Source: an uncultured Hyphomicrobiales bacterium (GTDB lineage: Bacteria > Pseudomonadota > Alphaproteobacteria > Rhizobiales > Beijerinckiaceae). Taken from it: a stretch of 37,450 nucleotides of DNA. The notes beneath the pieces were generated by a model. That model did not search any database and was not told the origin of the DNA. It saw only the letters and a program-made list of their open reading frames with translations. Positions 6,801 through 14,733 of this stretch are shown piece after piece; position 1 is the stretch's first letter; each line of letters begins with the position of its first letter. Location of the stretch: contig CAIUPE010000088.1 in the NCBI GenBank assembly GCA_903900975.1, positions 1 to 37,450 on the forward strand, given 5' to 3'. Position numbers and translations under genes: made by a program.

Positions 6801-8228
6801 TCAGCGGGCGACTTTCTTCGGCTGGGTCAGCTCTTTCCACGTCGAAAGCGCTTTGGATTCGGCAGGGAAAGGCTGGCGGGCTATAAATTTACCGCGGCCC
6901 GTCTTGCCCGTTACTTTGCCGCCTTCATACACCACTTCACCGCGCGAAAGCGTCAGGCGTGGCAGACCCTTCAACTTCAGGCCTTCAAACACATTGTAAT
7001 CAATGGCGGAAACTTGGGTTGCGGCGCTGATGGTTTTGGTGGCCTCTGGATCCCAGATCACGAGATCAGCATCGGCCCCCACCGCAATCGCACCCTTTTT
7101 GGGGTATAGGTTCAGGATTTTGGCGATATTGGTCGAAGTCACCGCCACAAATTCGTTCATCGTCATGCGGCCGGTCGCAACACCATGCGTCCAGAGCACG
7201 GGCATACGGTCTTCCAACCCGCCGGTGCCGTTCGGGATTTTGGTAAAATCGTTCAGCCCGATTTCCTTCTGCTTGGTCGTGAAGGCGCAATGGTCGGTTG
7301 CCACCACTTGCAGCGATCCGGCGCGCAAACCGTTCCAAAGATCATCTTGATTGATCTTGTCGCGGAAGGGCGGCGACATCACGCGCCGTGCCGCATGCAC
7401 CCAATCCTTGTTCATATATTCGCTCTCGTCTAACACGAGATGCTGGATCAAAGGCTCGCCATAAACACGCTTGCCGAGCGCGCGGGCCCGCGCCACCGCT
7501 TCATGCGCCGGGATTGAGGAGACATGCACAATATAGAGCGGCACACCTGCGGCATCGGCCAGCATAATCGCGCGGTTGGCAGCTTCACCTTCCACTTCGG
7601 GCGGCCTTGAATAGGCGTGGCCTTCGGGCCCAGTAATGCCTTGGGCGAGCAACTTTTTCTGCAAGGCAGCCACCACATCGCCATTCTCGGCATGCACCAG
7701 CGGCATCGCGCCAAGCTCTGCGCAGCGCTGGAACGAGGCGAACATCTCATCATCATTCACCATCAACGCGCCCTTATAGGCCATGAAGTGCTTGAAGGTG
7801 GTGACGCCCTTCTTCACCACTTCCGCCATATCGTCGCGGACCTGATCATTCCAATAGGTGATGCACATATGGTAGGAATAATCGGTCGCCGCTTTTGAAG
7901 CGCGCACATCCCAATCTTTCCACGCATCCATGAGGCGCTGGCCGTTGCCGGGAATGCAGAAATCCACCACCATTGTCGTGCCGCCGGAAAGCGCCGCCTT
8001 GGTGCCGCTCTCGTAATCATCGGCGGAATTGGTGCCCATAAACGGCATATCGAGATGGGTATGCGGATCAATACCACCCGGCATGATGTAAGTGCCCGTG
8101 GCGTCGATCACTTTGTCGCCCGACAGCCCCGTGCCAATGGCGGTGATGCTTTCGCCCTCAATGAGGATATCAGCCTTGAAGCTGCGGTCTGCGGTAACAA
8201 TCGTTCCGCCCTTGATCACGGTGGACAT
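6801..8228 (-). CDS. hydA: Dihydropyrimidinase (D-hydantoinase)
   Basis: The 475-residue amidohydrolase opens 5,6-dihydrouracil or dihydrothymine to the N-carbamoyl-beta-amino acid (EC 3.5.2.2) and can act on hydantoins. Metal-site residues are visible: DPHTHLD (H56, H58), the lysine of MAYKG (about K152, carboxylated in the family), H179 in LVHAENGD, H235 in YIVHVSS and D312 in ATDHC. The length is normal for the family. The start at 8228 follows GAGGAGAAGCTTC; an upstream frame to 8285 would overlap the previous gene. It is the second gene of the operon, 22 bases after the N-carbamoyl hydrolase gene and directly before the ABC ATPase gene. Confidence 0.95.
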   Translation of the reverse strand: MSTVIKGGTIVTADRSFKADILIEGESITAIGTGLSGDKVIDATGTYIMPGGIDPHTHLDMPFMGTNSADDYESGTKAALSGGTTMVVDFCIPGNGQRLMDAWKDWDVRASKAATDYSYHMCITYWNDQVRDDMAEVVKKGVTTFKHFMAYKGALMVNDDEMFASFQRCAELGAMPLVHAENGDVVAALQKKLLAQGITGPEGHAYSRPPEVEGEAANRAIMLADAAGVPLYIVHVSSIPAHEAVARARALGKRVYGEPLIQHLVLDESEYMNKDWVHAARRVMSPPFRDKINQDDLWNGLRAGSLQVVATDHCAFTTKQKEIGLNDFTKIPNGTGGLEDRMPVLWTHGVATGRMTMNEFVAVTSTNIAKILNLYPKKGAIAVGADADLVIWDPEATKTISAATQVSAIDYNVFEGLKLKGLPRLTLSRGEVVYEGGKVTGKTGRGKFIARQPFPAESKALSTWKELTQPKKVAR

Positions 8229-8250
8229 GAAGCTTCTCCTCAATAAGAAA

Positions 8251-9498
8251 TCAGGCGACCAATTCGGCCTTTTCCAACACGGCATGCATCAAGACATTGG
8301 TGCCCATGCTGGCCCATGCCTCCGAAATATCCTCCGCCTCATTGTGGCTGATACCATCCACGCAGGGCGTAAAGATCATCGAGGTTGGGGCCACACGGGC
8401 AAGATAGCAGGCATCATGGCCCGCGCCCGAGACGATGTCACGGTGCTTATAGCCAAAATGCTTGGCCGCACGCCGCACCGCTTCCACGCAGCCTTGATCG
8501 AAAGCCACCGGCTTATAATTGAACACTTCCTTGATCTCGAAGCTAAGCCCGATCGTGTCGGCAATCGCCTTCACACCATCCGCCAAGGCCTGATCCATGG
8601 CCACCAGAGTAGGCTCTTCGGGGTGGCGGAAATCGACCGTCATGAACACTTCACCCGGGATCACATTACGCGAATTGGGGTAGGGGTTCAACATACCAAC
8701 GGTGGCAACCGCCAGCGGCGAATGGGCCAAACCGATCCGGTTGACGAGTTCAACAATACGGGCGGCTCCCAACAGCGCATCTTTCCGGCGCGGCATCGGC
8801 GTTGAACCGGCATGGCTCTCAAAACCCGTCAGCTTGATTTCATACCAGCGCTGGCCTTGGCCATGCGTAACAACGCCGACATCCATCTCCTCGGCTTCCA
8901 GAATGGGCCCTTGCTCGATATGCAGCTCGAAAAACGCGTGGATCGGACGCCCGCCGGTGGGCAGATCGCCCTGATAGCCGATGCGCTTTAATTCATCGCC
9001 GAGTGTTTTGCCCTCTGAATCCACCCGCGCATAAGCAAATTCTTCCGTATAGGCCCCCGCAAACACGCCGGAGGACACCATGGCCGGCGCAAAGCGCGAG
9101 CCTTCCTCATTGGTCCAATTGGCCACTTCGACGGGATGCTTGGTTTTAAGCTTCAAATCATTCATCGACCGGATAACTTCAAGCGCACCCAACACGCCGA
9201 GCACGCCATCGAATTTACCGCCGGTCGGCTGCGTATCGAGGTGGCTGCCCATCATTACGGGCGGGAGCGAATTATCGGTACCGGGGCGGAGGGCAAACAT
9301 ATTGCCCATGCGATCGACCGAAACCGTGCATCCGGCCGCCTCGCACCATTGGGTGAACAATTCGCGGCCCTGTTTGTCGAGGTCGGTCAGCGTCAACCGT
9401 TTGCAGCCGCCCTTTGGCGTGCCACCGATCTGAGCCATCTCCATCAACGTGTCCCAAAGCCGTGCGCTGTTGATGCGAAGATTGGAGAGATCGGCCAT
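8251..9498 (-). CDS. Beta-ureidopropionase / N-carbamoyl-amino acid hydrolase (M20 family)
   Basis: The 415-residue zinc hydrolase belongs to the AmaB/HyuC/PydC group of M20 amidohydrolases. Metal-binding and catalytic residues are visible: GSHLDTQ (H86), GGKFDGVLG (D97), NEEGSRF (E131, E132), HIEQGP (H193) and a C-terminal GISHNEAED. The dimerisation-domain segment FESHAGSTPMPRRKD is also typical. In this operon it should hydrolyse N-carbamoyl-beta-alanine to beta-alanine, CO2 and ammonia, the third step of reductive pyrimidine catabolism. It is the first gene of the operon, and a RutR-type palindrome lies 48 bases before its ATG. N-carbamoyl-L-amino acid hydrolase activity for a hydantoin pathway is the alternative, but RutR and PreTA nearby favour the pyrimidine role. 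Confidence 0.92.
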   Translation of the reverse strand: MADLSNLRINSARLWDTLMEMAQIGGTPKGGCKRLTLTDLDKQGRELFTQWCEAAGCTVSVDRMGNMFALRPGTDNSLPPVMMGSHLDTQPTGGKFDGVLGVLGALEVIRSMNDLKLKTKHPVEVANWTNEEGSRFAPAMVSSGVFAGAYTEEFAYARVDSEGKTLGDELKRIGYQGDLPTGGRPIHAFFELHIEQGPILEAEEMDVGVVTHGQGQRWYEIKLTGFESHAGSTPMPRRKDALLGAARIVELVNRIGLAHSPLAVATVGMLNPYPNSRNVIPGEVFMTVDFRHPEEPTLVAMDQALADGVKAIADTIGLSFEIKEVFNYKPVAFDQGCVEAVRRAAKHFGYKHRDIVSGAGHDACYLARVAPTSMIFTPCVDGISHNEAEDISEAWASMGTNVLMHAVLEKAELVA

Positions 9499-9545
9499 AG
9501 CAAACTCCGGCTTGTGAGAGAGACTTTACGGAGGCTATGATAAGT

Positions 9546-9561
9546 TTGACCAATCGGTCAA
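9546..9561. promoter_or_regulatory. RutR-type operator between rutR and the pyrimidine operon
   Basis: The 16-mer TTGACCAATCGGTCAA matches the Escherichia coli RutR consensus TTGACCA-nn-TGGTCAA with one mismatch. It lies 48 bases before the hydrolase start (9498) and 60 bases before the rutR start (9621), so it can control both directions. Release of RutR by uracil or thymine would then induce uptake and degradation. Confidence 0.85.
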
Positions 9562-9620
9562 TTCATTGTGAATAAAATAAGACATCAAAGTGTGTTTGAG
9601 GAAATAGGCCAAGCAATTCA

Positions 9621-10250
9621 ATGTCGGTAGCCGTTGTAAAAACGCCGCGCGCCTCGGTTCGTGAGGGCCGGGAAAAGAGCATTTTCGATGCCGCCCGCTC
9701 GGTTTTCGCCGAGTTCGGGTTCAAGGGCGCAACGACAGCGGAAATCGCGCGGCGTGCGGGCATTCCGAAAGCCAATCTGCATTATTATTTTGCCACCAAA
9801 GAAGCGCTGTATCGTCATGTTACGGCGGAAGTGTTGACCGACTGGCTCTCCGCCGCCTCCTCCTTCGACGAGAAGGATGATTCCGCCGAGGCGATTGCCG
9901 CCTATATCGGCGCTAAAATGGATTTGGCCCGCGCCGATCCGCTGGGCTCGCGCATCTGGGCGAACGAGATTTTGCGCGGCGCGCCGGTCATCGGCGATTT
10001 TTTGGAAACGACATTGGCGAATTGGCTCTCCTCGCGCGAAGCGATTGTCCGCCGCTGGATCGACCAAGGCAAACTCGTGGCGATGGAACCGCGTTATTTT
10101 TTCTATATGATCTGGGCGTCGACCCAGCATTACGCCGATTTCGAAGGCCAGATGATGGCGTTAAATGGTGGTAAACCGCTGTCGGACGAGCAGTTCGAGG
10201 TGGCAAAGATTCAGGTGATTGAGACGCTGCTGCGAGGGGTGATGCCTTAG
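9621..10250 (+). CDS. rutR: TetR-family pyrimidine regulator RutR
   Basis: The 209-residue TetR-type regulator has an N-terminal helix-turn-helix (residues 20-60, TTAEIARRAGIPKANLHYYF) and a C-terminal ligand domain of the RutR/YcdC type (SRIWANEILRGAP, WIDQGKLVAMEPRYFFYMIWASTQHYADF). In E. coli, RutR binds uracil and thymine. The identification is supported by context: it is divergent from the pyrimidine operon, and palindromes matching the RutR consensus occur both here and in front of preTA. It ends two bases before the convergent DUF2878 gene. Confidence 0.92.
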   Translation: MSVAVVKTPRASVREGREKSIFDAARSVFAEFGFKGATTAEIARRAGIPKANLHYYFATKEALYRHVTAEVLTDWLSAASSFDEKDDSAEAIAAYIGAKMDLARADPLGSRIWANEILRGAPVIGDFLETTLANWLSSREAIVRRWIDQGKLVAMEPRYFFYMIWASTQHYADFEGQMMALNGGKPLSDEQFEVAKIQVIETLLRGVMP

Positions 10251-10252
10251 TT

Positions 10253-10786
10253 TTAAGCCTGCCGCTCGCCAGAAATCCCATCAGCGAGCTTGAAAATGAG
10301 CGGCAGCATGATCGCCCATCCCACCCCGATGGCTAAAAGCGCGATCATCGGGGGGTCTGGCAGGGTGGCCGCACCAAGTTTGACGCCGGCCAGATAGCTT
10401 AACGGGCCCGATACGGCGCCAAGTACACCTTGCAGCCAAGGGCGCCCTCGGAGCCATTGCAGACTTCCATGGGGCAACGTGGCGAAAGCCAGCCAAAGCG
10501 CAAAAATCCAGATGGGCGGCAGGATGCTATCGTGTGCACTGCTTGTATAGGTGATCCATCCGGCTGTGATCAAAGCCGTCTCGAAAACCGCACCCAAAAG
10601 ACCGATCCCGGCCAAAAGCGCCAGTTCTCTGCCCAAACGGCGCTGGTTGAGGAAAAGATAAAGGATCACCGACCCAAGAGCCGGGAGACACCCTAAAACT
10701 TCTTGGCCGGTCGCGCCGCCAAGGATCGCGGCAAACCATGCGGATTGAAACAGAGCAAAATTCGCTATGATCGCAAGCATATCCAT
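10253..10786 (-). CDS. DUF2878 family membrane protein
   Basis: The 177-residue protein has about six hydrophobic segments and matches the DUF2878 family, including FETALITAGWITY, PPIWIFALWLAFATLPHGSL and a segment beginning SGPLSYLAG. Family members are inner-membrane proteins without a proven function. The start at 10786 is preceded by AGGAAGCG; an ATG two codons later is equally possible. It is convergent with rutR (two bases apart) and does not belong to the pyrimidine operons by strand or spacing. Confidence 0.8.
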   Translation of the reverse strand: MDMLAIIANFALFQSAWFAAILGGATGQEVLGCLPALGSVILYLFLNQRRLGRELALLAGIGLLGAVFETALITAGWITYTSSAHDSILPPIWIFALWLAFATLPHGSLQWLRGRPWLQGVLGAVSGPLSYLAGVKLGAATLPDPPMIALLAIGVGWAIMLPLIFKLADGISGERQA

Positions 10787-10870
10787 CGCTTCCTGTTTTA
10801 TGCGGGACTATGGTCCGGCCGCACCCATCGCGCGTAGCCCATAACAAGGTGTTTTCAGGAATTTTCGTCG

Positions 10871-11326
10871 ATGTCCCTGCTTGCCCGTCTTACGCATATG
10901 GATCGGCTTTGGTTCGGCCGCCTTGGTTTTGGCGCGGTGATCGCGGCCATAGTGTGCACCGCCTTTATAGGATCAGCCCATGCCAATGGTGTATCGGAGA
11001 AAGGCGAAAAGCTCGCGGGCAGCAAGATTGCGCCCTTGATCGCCGGAAAGCGGATTTATCTTGTCCTTCCGCTTGGAGGGGAATTGCCGCTTTTTTATCG
11101 TGCCGATGGCTATGTCGACGGGTCCGGTGAAGCCATCGGCCTTGGCCGCTTTCTAGCCCCAACGGATAGTGGCAAATGGTGGGTCGAGAGTGACCAACTC
11201 TGCCAGCAATGGTCAAAATGGTACAATGGACGCGTTTTTTGCTTCAAGCTCGAAAAGCTAGCCGAAAACCAACTCGTCTGGCGCCGCGACGATGGTGAAG
11301 AAGGGGTAGCCCGATTAGGGGATTAA
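10871..11326 (+). CDS. Exported protein of unknown function
   Basis: The 151-residue product has a long, partly basic N-terminus followed by a hydrophobic segment (residues 18-36) and a probable signal-peptidase site after SAHA (about residue 38). The mature part of about 112 residues is dominated by aromatic residues. It carries a block with SGKWWVESDQLCQQW and YNGRVFCFKLEKL, then a C-terminal DDGEEGVARLGD. The two Cys could form a disulphide. The pattern (a G-x-W-W stretch, LCxxW, then an FCF strand) resembles small secreted beta-sandwich proteins of the DUF995 type, but I am not certain of that family. AGGA lies ten bases before the ATG. The gene is solitary. Confidence 0.65.
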   Translation: MSLLARLTHMDRLWFGRLGFGAVIAAIVCTAFIGSAHANGVSEKGEKLAGSKIAPLIAGKRIYLVLPLGGELPLFYRADGYVDGSGEAIGLGRFLAPTDSGKWWVESDQLCQQWSKWYNGRVFCFKLEKLAENQLVWRRDDGEEGVARLGD

Positions 11327-11404
11327 TCGCCTATTCCTCTAATGCGAAATGGAGAACGCAAAACACCCTCTTAACCGTCATCGCTCGCAATGTCGGGTTT
11401 TGAA

Positions 11405-12709
11405 TTACTCAGCCGCCTTAGCCCCCGGATTATTCGGATGCGTCGTCCAGTTCGCATACGACCTGCCATACTCAAACCCAGTGCGCGGATCGGTGCCTTT
11501 CGTTTGCGGCACCATGGTGATGCAATCCTGCACCGGGCAGGTGATCGCACATAGGTTGCAGCCGACGCATTCTTCGTCTTTGACCACGAATTTGCGCTTG
11601 CCATCGACCATATTCGTAATCGCCTGATGCGAGGTATCCTCGCACACCTGATGGCAGCGGCCGCATGAGATGCAGAGATCCTGATCAATTGAGGCCTTCA
11701 CCACGTAATTTAAATTGAGATATTGCCAATCTGTGACCTTTGGCAGGGCCAAACCGCGGAAATCTTCCGTCGTCTGGTAGCCCTTCTCGTCCATAAATTT
11801 AGAAAGTCCCGAGATCATTTCCTCGACGATTTTGAAGCCATAAGTCATCGCTGCGGTGCAGACCTGCACATTGCCCGCGCCCATTGCGATAAAATCGGCG
11901 GCGTCTTTCCATGTGGTTACGCCGCCAATGGCGGAAATCGGCAGGCCACGCGTCTCGGCATCGCGACCGATTTCGGCCACCATATTGAGCGCAATCGGTT
12001 TCACCGCCGGGCCGCAATAGCCGCCATGCGTGCCTTGGCCATCCACCACCGGCCAAGGGGACATCTGGTCAAGATCGACCGACATGATCGACGAGATGGT
12101 GTTGATCAGCGACACGGCATCCGCGCCGCCCTTTTTTGCAGCGCGGGCGGGAAAGCGAATATCGGTGATGTTCGGTGTAAGCTTCACAATCACCGGCATA
12201 TTGGTGTGGGTTTTACACCAGCGCGCCACCATTTCGATATATTCGGGTACTTGGCCAACGGCGGCGCCCATGCCGCGTTCAGACATGCCATGCGGGCAGC
12301 CGAAATTGAGCTCTACGCCGTCGCATTCGGTTTCTTCCACGCGCTTTAAAATGGCTTTCCAGTTGGGCTCCTCGCAGGGCACCATGAGGGAAACAACCAT
12401 CGCCCGATCCGGCCAATCGCGTTTCACCTGTTTGATTTCCTGAAGGTTGATCTCCAAAGGCCGATCCGTGATCAGCTCGATATTGTTGAGCCCGATCAGG
12501 CGACGGTCCGAGCCATGGATCGCGCCATAACGCGGGCCGCTGACATTGACGATGGGGTCACCATCGCCGAGCGTTTTCCACACCACCCCACCCCATCCGG
12601 CTTTAAAAGCGCGGGTCACATTGACGAGACGGTCGGTCGGCGGCGCGGAGGCCAGCCAGAAGGGGTTTGGGGATTTGATGCCGAGAAAATTATTGCGAAG
12701 GTCAGCCAT
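11405..12709 (-). CDS. preA: NAD-dependent dihydropyrimidine dehydrogenase, catalytic subunit PreA
   Basis: The 434-residue protein is the FMN-containing subunit that reduces uracil or thymine to the 5,6-dihydro form, corresponding to the C-terminal half of mammalian DPD. The TIM-barrel region carries SAPPTDRLVNV, the active-site loop ELNFGCPHGMSERGMG, KLTPNITDI, SLINTISSI and the FMN phosphate-binding segment around SAIGGVTTW. Two ferredoxin-type 4Fe-4S motifs follow at the C-terminus (CISCGRCHQVC and CVGCNLCAITCP). The position of the mammalian catalytic Cys671 is occupied by Val in GMGAAVGQ. Three bases separate it from preT, so both are cotranscribed under the RutR-type site at 14103-14118. 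Confidence 0.95.
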   Translation of the reverse strand: MADLRNNFLGIKSPNPFWLASAPPTDRLVNVTRAFKAGWGGVVWKTLGDGDPIVNVSGPRYGAIHGSDRRLIGLNNIELITDRPLEINLQEIKQVKRDWPDRAMVVSLMVPCEEPNWKAILKRVEETECDGVELNFGCPHGMSERGMGAAVGQVPEYIEMVARWCKTHTNMPVIVKLTPNITDIRFPARAAKKGGADAVSLINTISSIMSVDLDQMSPWPVVDGQGTHGGYCGPAVKPIALNMVAEIGRDAETRGLPISAIGGVTTWKDAADFIAMGAGNVQVCTAAMTYGFKIVEEMISGLSKFMDEKGYQTTEDFRGLALPKVTDWQYLNLNYVVKASIDQDLCISCGRCHQVCEDTSHQAITNMVDGKRKFVVKDEECVGCNLCAITCPVQDCITMVPQTKGTDPRTGFEYGRSYANWTTHPNNPGAKAAE

Positions 12710-12712
12710 GGC

Positions 12713-14065
12713 TCAAGCTCCCATCAGCGTGTGGTGAATGGAAAGGGCGGCTTGTTTGCCATCCTCGACAGCGGCAACGGTGAGGTCTTGCCCGCCTGCG
12801 ATGCAATCGCCCCCCGCCCAAATATGTTTCACGCTGGTGCGGCGCTCCGCATCAACCATGATCCGTCCGTTCTCCAACGCCAGAGCGTCTGCGCCGTTCA
12901 ACCCGTCGGGCACAAAGATTTGGCCGATGGCGGTAAACACCATATCGGCGGGCAGGGTGTATTGGCCGCCCGAGGCAGTGAGCTTGCCGCCTTTAACCTC
13001 CGTCTCGTCAAAGGTAACGCCCGTGACTTTGCCATTTGCGCCAACCAGGCTCACGGGTTGCGCGAAGGTGCGGATGGTCACGCCGCTCGTCTGTGCGAGA
13101 TGCTGCTCATAGGCGCTGGCTTTCATCTCGTCCTGCCCGCGGCGATAGACGATGGTGACGCTTTCCGCCCCCAGCTTTTTCGATTGCACGGCGACATCCA
13201 CCGCCGTCATACCGCCGCCAATCACCACGACATTTCGGCCAACGGGAAGCTTGGAGAGGTCTTTGGCTTGCCGTAGCTCGGCGATGTATTTGACCGCATC
13301 GACAACCCCCGAAAGCGTGTCTTCACCCGAGAGCCCGAGCTTGTTGACGCCCGCGAGCCCCGTGCCGACAAAGACCGCATCATAGGATTGGCGCAGCTTG
13401 GCGATATCGAGATTATGGCCCAGCGCATGACCGGCTTTCACCGTAATGCCGCCGATCGAAAGGATAAAATCGACCTCGCGTTGCGCGAAATTCTCCGTGG
13501 CCTTGTAAGCCGCGATGCCAAATTCATTCAGCCCGCCGAGCTTTTCTTTGGCCTCATAAATCGTCACTTCATGGCCAAGCTCGGCCAGCTTGTGCGCGCA
13601 GGATAGGCCTGCGGGTCCGCCACCAACCACTGCCACTTTTTTCCCCGTGGAAGTGACGCGCTTGAAGGGTTGCTTGCCGCTTTCCATCAACCGATCAGTG
13701 GCGTGGCGTTGCAAGAGGCCGATTTTAACCGGCTTGCCTTCCGCATGTTCACGGACGCATGCTTCCTCGCACAGCGTTTCGGTAGGGCAAACGCGGGCGC
13801 ACATGCCGCCTAAAATATTGGCACTCAAAATGGTCTCTGCCGCACCCAGATCATTGCCGCTGGCGATTTCGCGGATGAAGAGCGGAATATCGATGGAGGT
13901 CGGGCACGCCGTCTGGCAGGGCGCGTCATGGCAGAAATAGCAGCGCTCGGATTCCACAAACGCCTCGTGGCGTGAAAGCGGCGCGTGAATATCGGAAAAA
14001 TTGGCGTCATAGTCTGCGGGCGTTAATCGCCCGGCCTGAATGCCTTCTGCCCGTGTCGATCCCAT
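12713..14065 (-). CDS. preT: NAD-dependent dihydropyrimidine dehydrogenase, electron-transfer subunit PreT
   Basis: The 450-residue protein is the FAD/4Fe-4S subunit that passes electrons from NADH to PreA, equivalent to the N-terminal half of mammalian DPD. The N-terminal cysteine clusters are CYFCHDAPCQTACP and CARVCPTETLCEEAC, followed by a GLLQRHA segment that holds the glutamine ligand seen in DPD. FAD binding is shown by VAVVGGGPAGLSCA and NAD(P) binding by NVVVIGGGMTAVDVA. The start at 14065 is chosen because GAAGGGGGATC precedes it and because the longer frame to 14152 would translate through the RutR-type operator. Confidence 0.95.
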   Translation of the reverse strand: MGSTRAEGIQAGRLTPADYDANFSDIHAPLSRHEAFVESERCYFCHDAPCQTACPTSIDIPLFIREIASGNDLGAAETILSANILGGMCARVCPTETLCEEACVREHAEGKPVKIGLLQRHATDRLMESGKQPFKRVTSTGKKVAVVGGGPAGLSCAHKLAELGHEVTIYEAKEKLGGLNEFGIAAYKATENFAQREVDFILSIGGITVKAGHALGHNLDIAKLRQSYDAVFVGTGLAGVNKLGLSGEDTLSGVVDAVKYIAELRQAKDLSKLPVGRNVVVIGGGMTAVDVAVQSKKLGAESVTIVYRRGQDEMKASAYEQHLAQTSGVTIRTFAQPVSLVGANGKVTGVTFDETEVKGGKLTASGGQYTLPADMVFTAIGQIFVPDGLNGADALALENGRIMVDAERRTSVKHIWAGGDCIAGGQDLTVAAVEDGKQAALSIHHTLMGA

Positions 14066-14102
14066 ATCCGATCCCCCTTCGGAAATTCTGCCCCCGCAGA
14101 AC

Positions 14103-14118
14103 CTGACCAATTGGTCAA
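14103..14118. promoter_or_regulatory. RutR-type operator before preTA
   Basis: CTGACCAATTGGTCAA contains a perfect 14-base palindrome (14104-14117) and matches the E. coli RutR consensus TTGACCA-nn-TGGTCAA except for the first base. It lies 37 bases upstream of the preT ATG, a normal distance for promoter occlusion. It shares its layout with the site at 9546-9561, so preTA and the uptake/hydrolase operon probably form one regulon. Confidence 0.88.
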
Positions 14119-14152
14119 GATTTCCACACGGGATCGGGAGATTGTCAAGCAC

Positions 14153-14659
14153 TCATGTTTTGCTCTCGGAAACGGCAATAGAAGCGCGTTGTTTGGTGGC
14201 CGCTTGCGCTGCCCAAGCACTGAGTAAAACACCTGCCACCACCAGCAAAGCGCCTGCAATGCGCAACAAAGTGACGGGGCGGGAAGGAAATCCTGCAATG
14301 GCGAATTGATCGAGCGTGAGCGAAGCAATGCTCTGGCCCATCACGACGGCGGAGATAAAAACGACGGCCCCAAGCTCGGGCGCGGTCATCAAGGCAACGG
14401 TGATAAAAAACGCCCCCAACGCGCCACCTACCCAAATCCACCAAGGCGTATCAGCGAGGCTACCCAAATGCGGCGGGCCGACGCGAAAGGCGACCAACAG
14501 AGGCAAAATGCTGATAATGCTGACGACCAGCGACACCATCGTCGCCCAAAGCGGATGGCCCAGCGTGCGGGCCACTTGCGCGTTCAACCCGGCCTGAACC
14601 GTAATGGCGGCACCGCCCAAAGCGGCAAGCAACAGAAAAAGCGAAAAACGCAACGGCAT
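14153..14659 (-). CDS. DMT-superfamily membrane protein, DUF606/YdcZ type
   Basis: The 168-residue protein has about five hydrophobic helices and matches the DUF606 (YdcZ) group of the drug/metabolite transporter superfamily. Family features are GGAAITVQAGLNAQVARTLG at the start, PWWIWVGGALGAFFITVAL in the middle, and the GQSIASLTLDQF block followed by ITRIAGALL-like residues. Members are half-size permeases with largely unknown substrates. The ribosome-binding site AAAGGAG lies seven bases before the ATG. It sits between the cbb3 accessory genes and preT, and could be the last gene of the ccoA side or a separate unit. The RutR-type operator lies after its stop codon, so it is not obviously under RutR control. 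Confidence 0.8.
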   Translation of the reverse strand: MPLRFSLFLLLAALGGAAITVQAGLNAQVARTLGHPLWATMVSLVVSIISILPLLVAFRVGPPHLGSLADTPWWIWVGGALGAFFITVALMTAPELGAVVFISAVVMGQSIASLTLDQFAIAGFPSRPVTLLRIAGALLVVAGVLLSAWAAQAATKQRASIAVSESKT

Positions 14660-14733
14660 TGGGCAGGCTCCTTTGGAATGACGCGCTCAATCTGTCACGG
14701 GTTTACGGCTTGTGCATCCCCTATCAATGCGGG

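Noticed and set aside
11340-11404. Sequence resembling part of the 27781-27898 repeat (GCTCGCAATG near 11384)
   Set aside because: Only about ten bases match and there is no second arm, so chance is likely.
14066-14152. Longer preT start at 14152
   Set aside because: It would translate through the RutR-type operator, and the extra residues are unlike PreT. The ATG at 14065 has a good ribosome-binding site.
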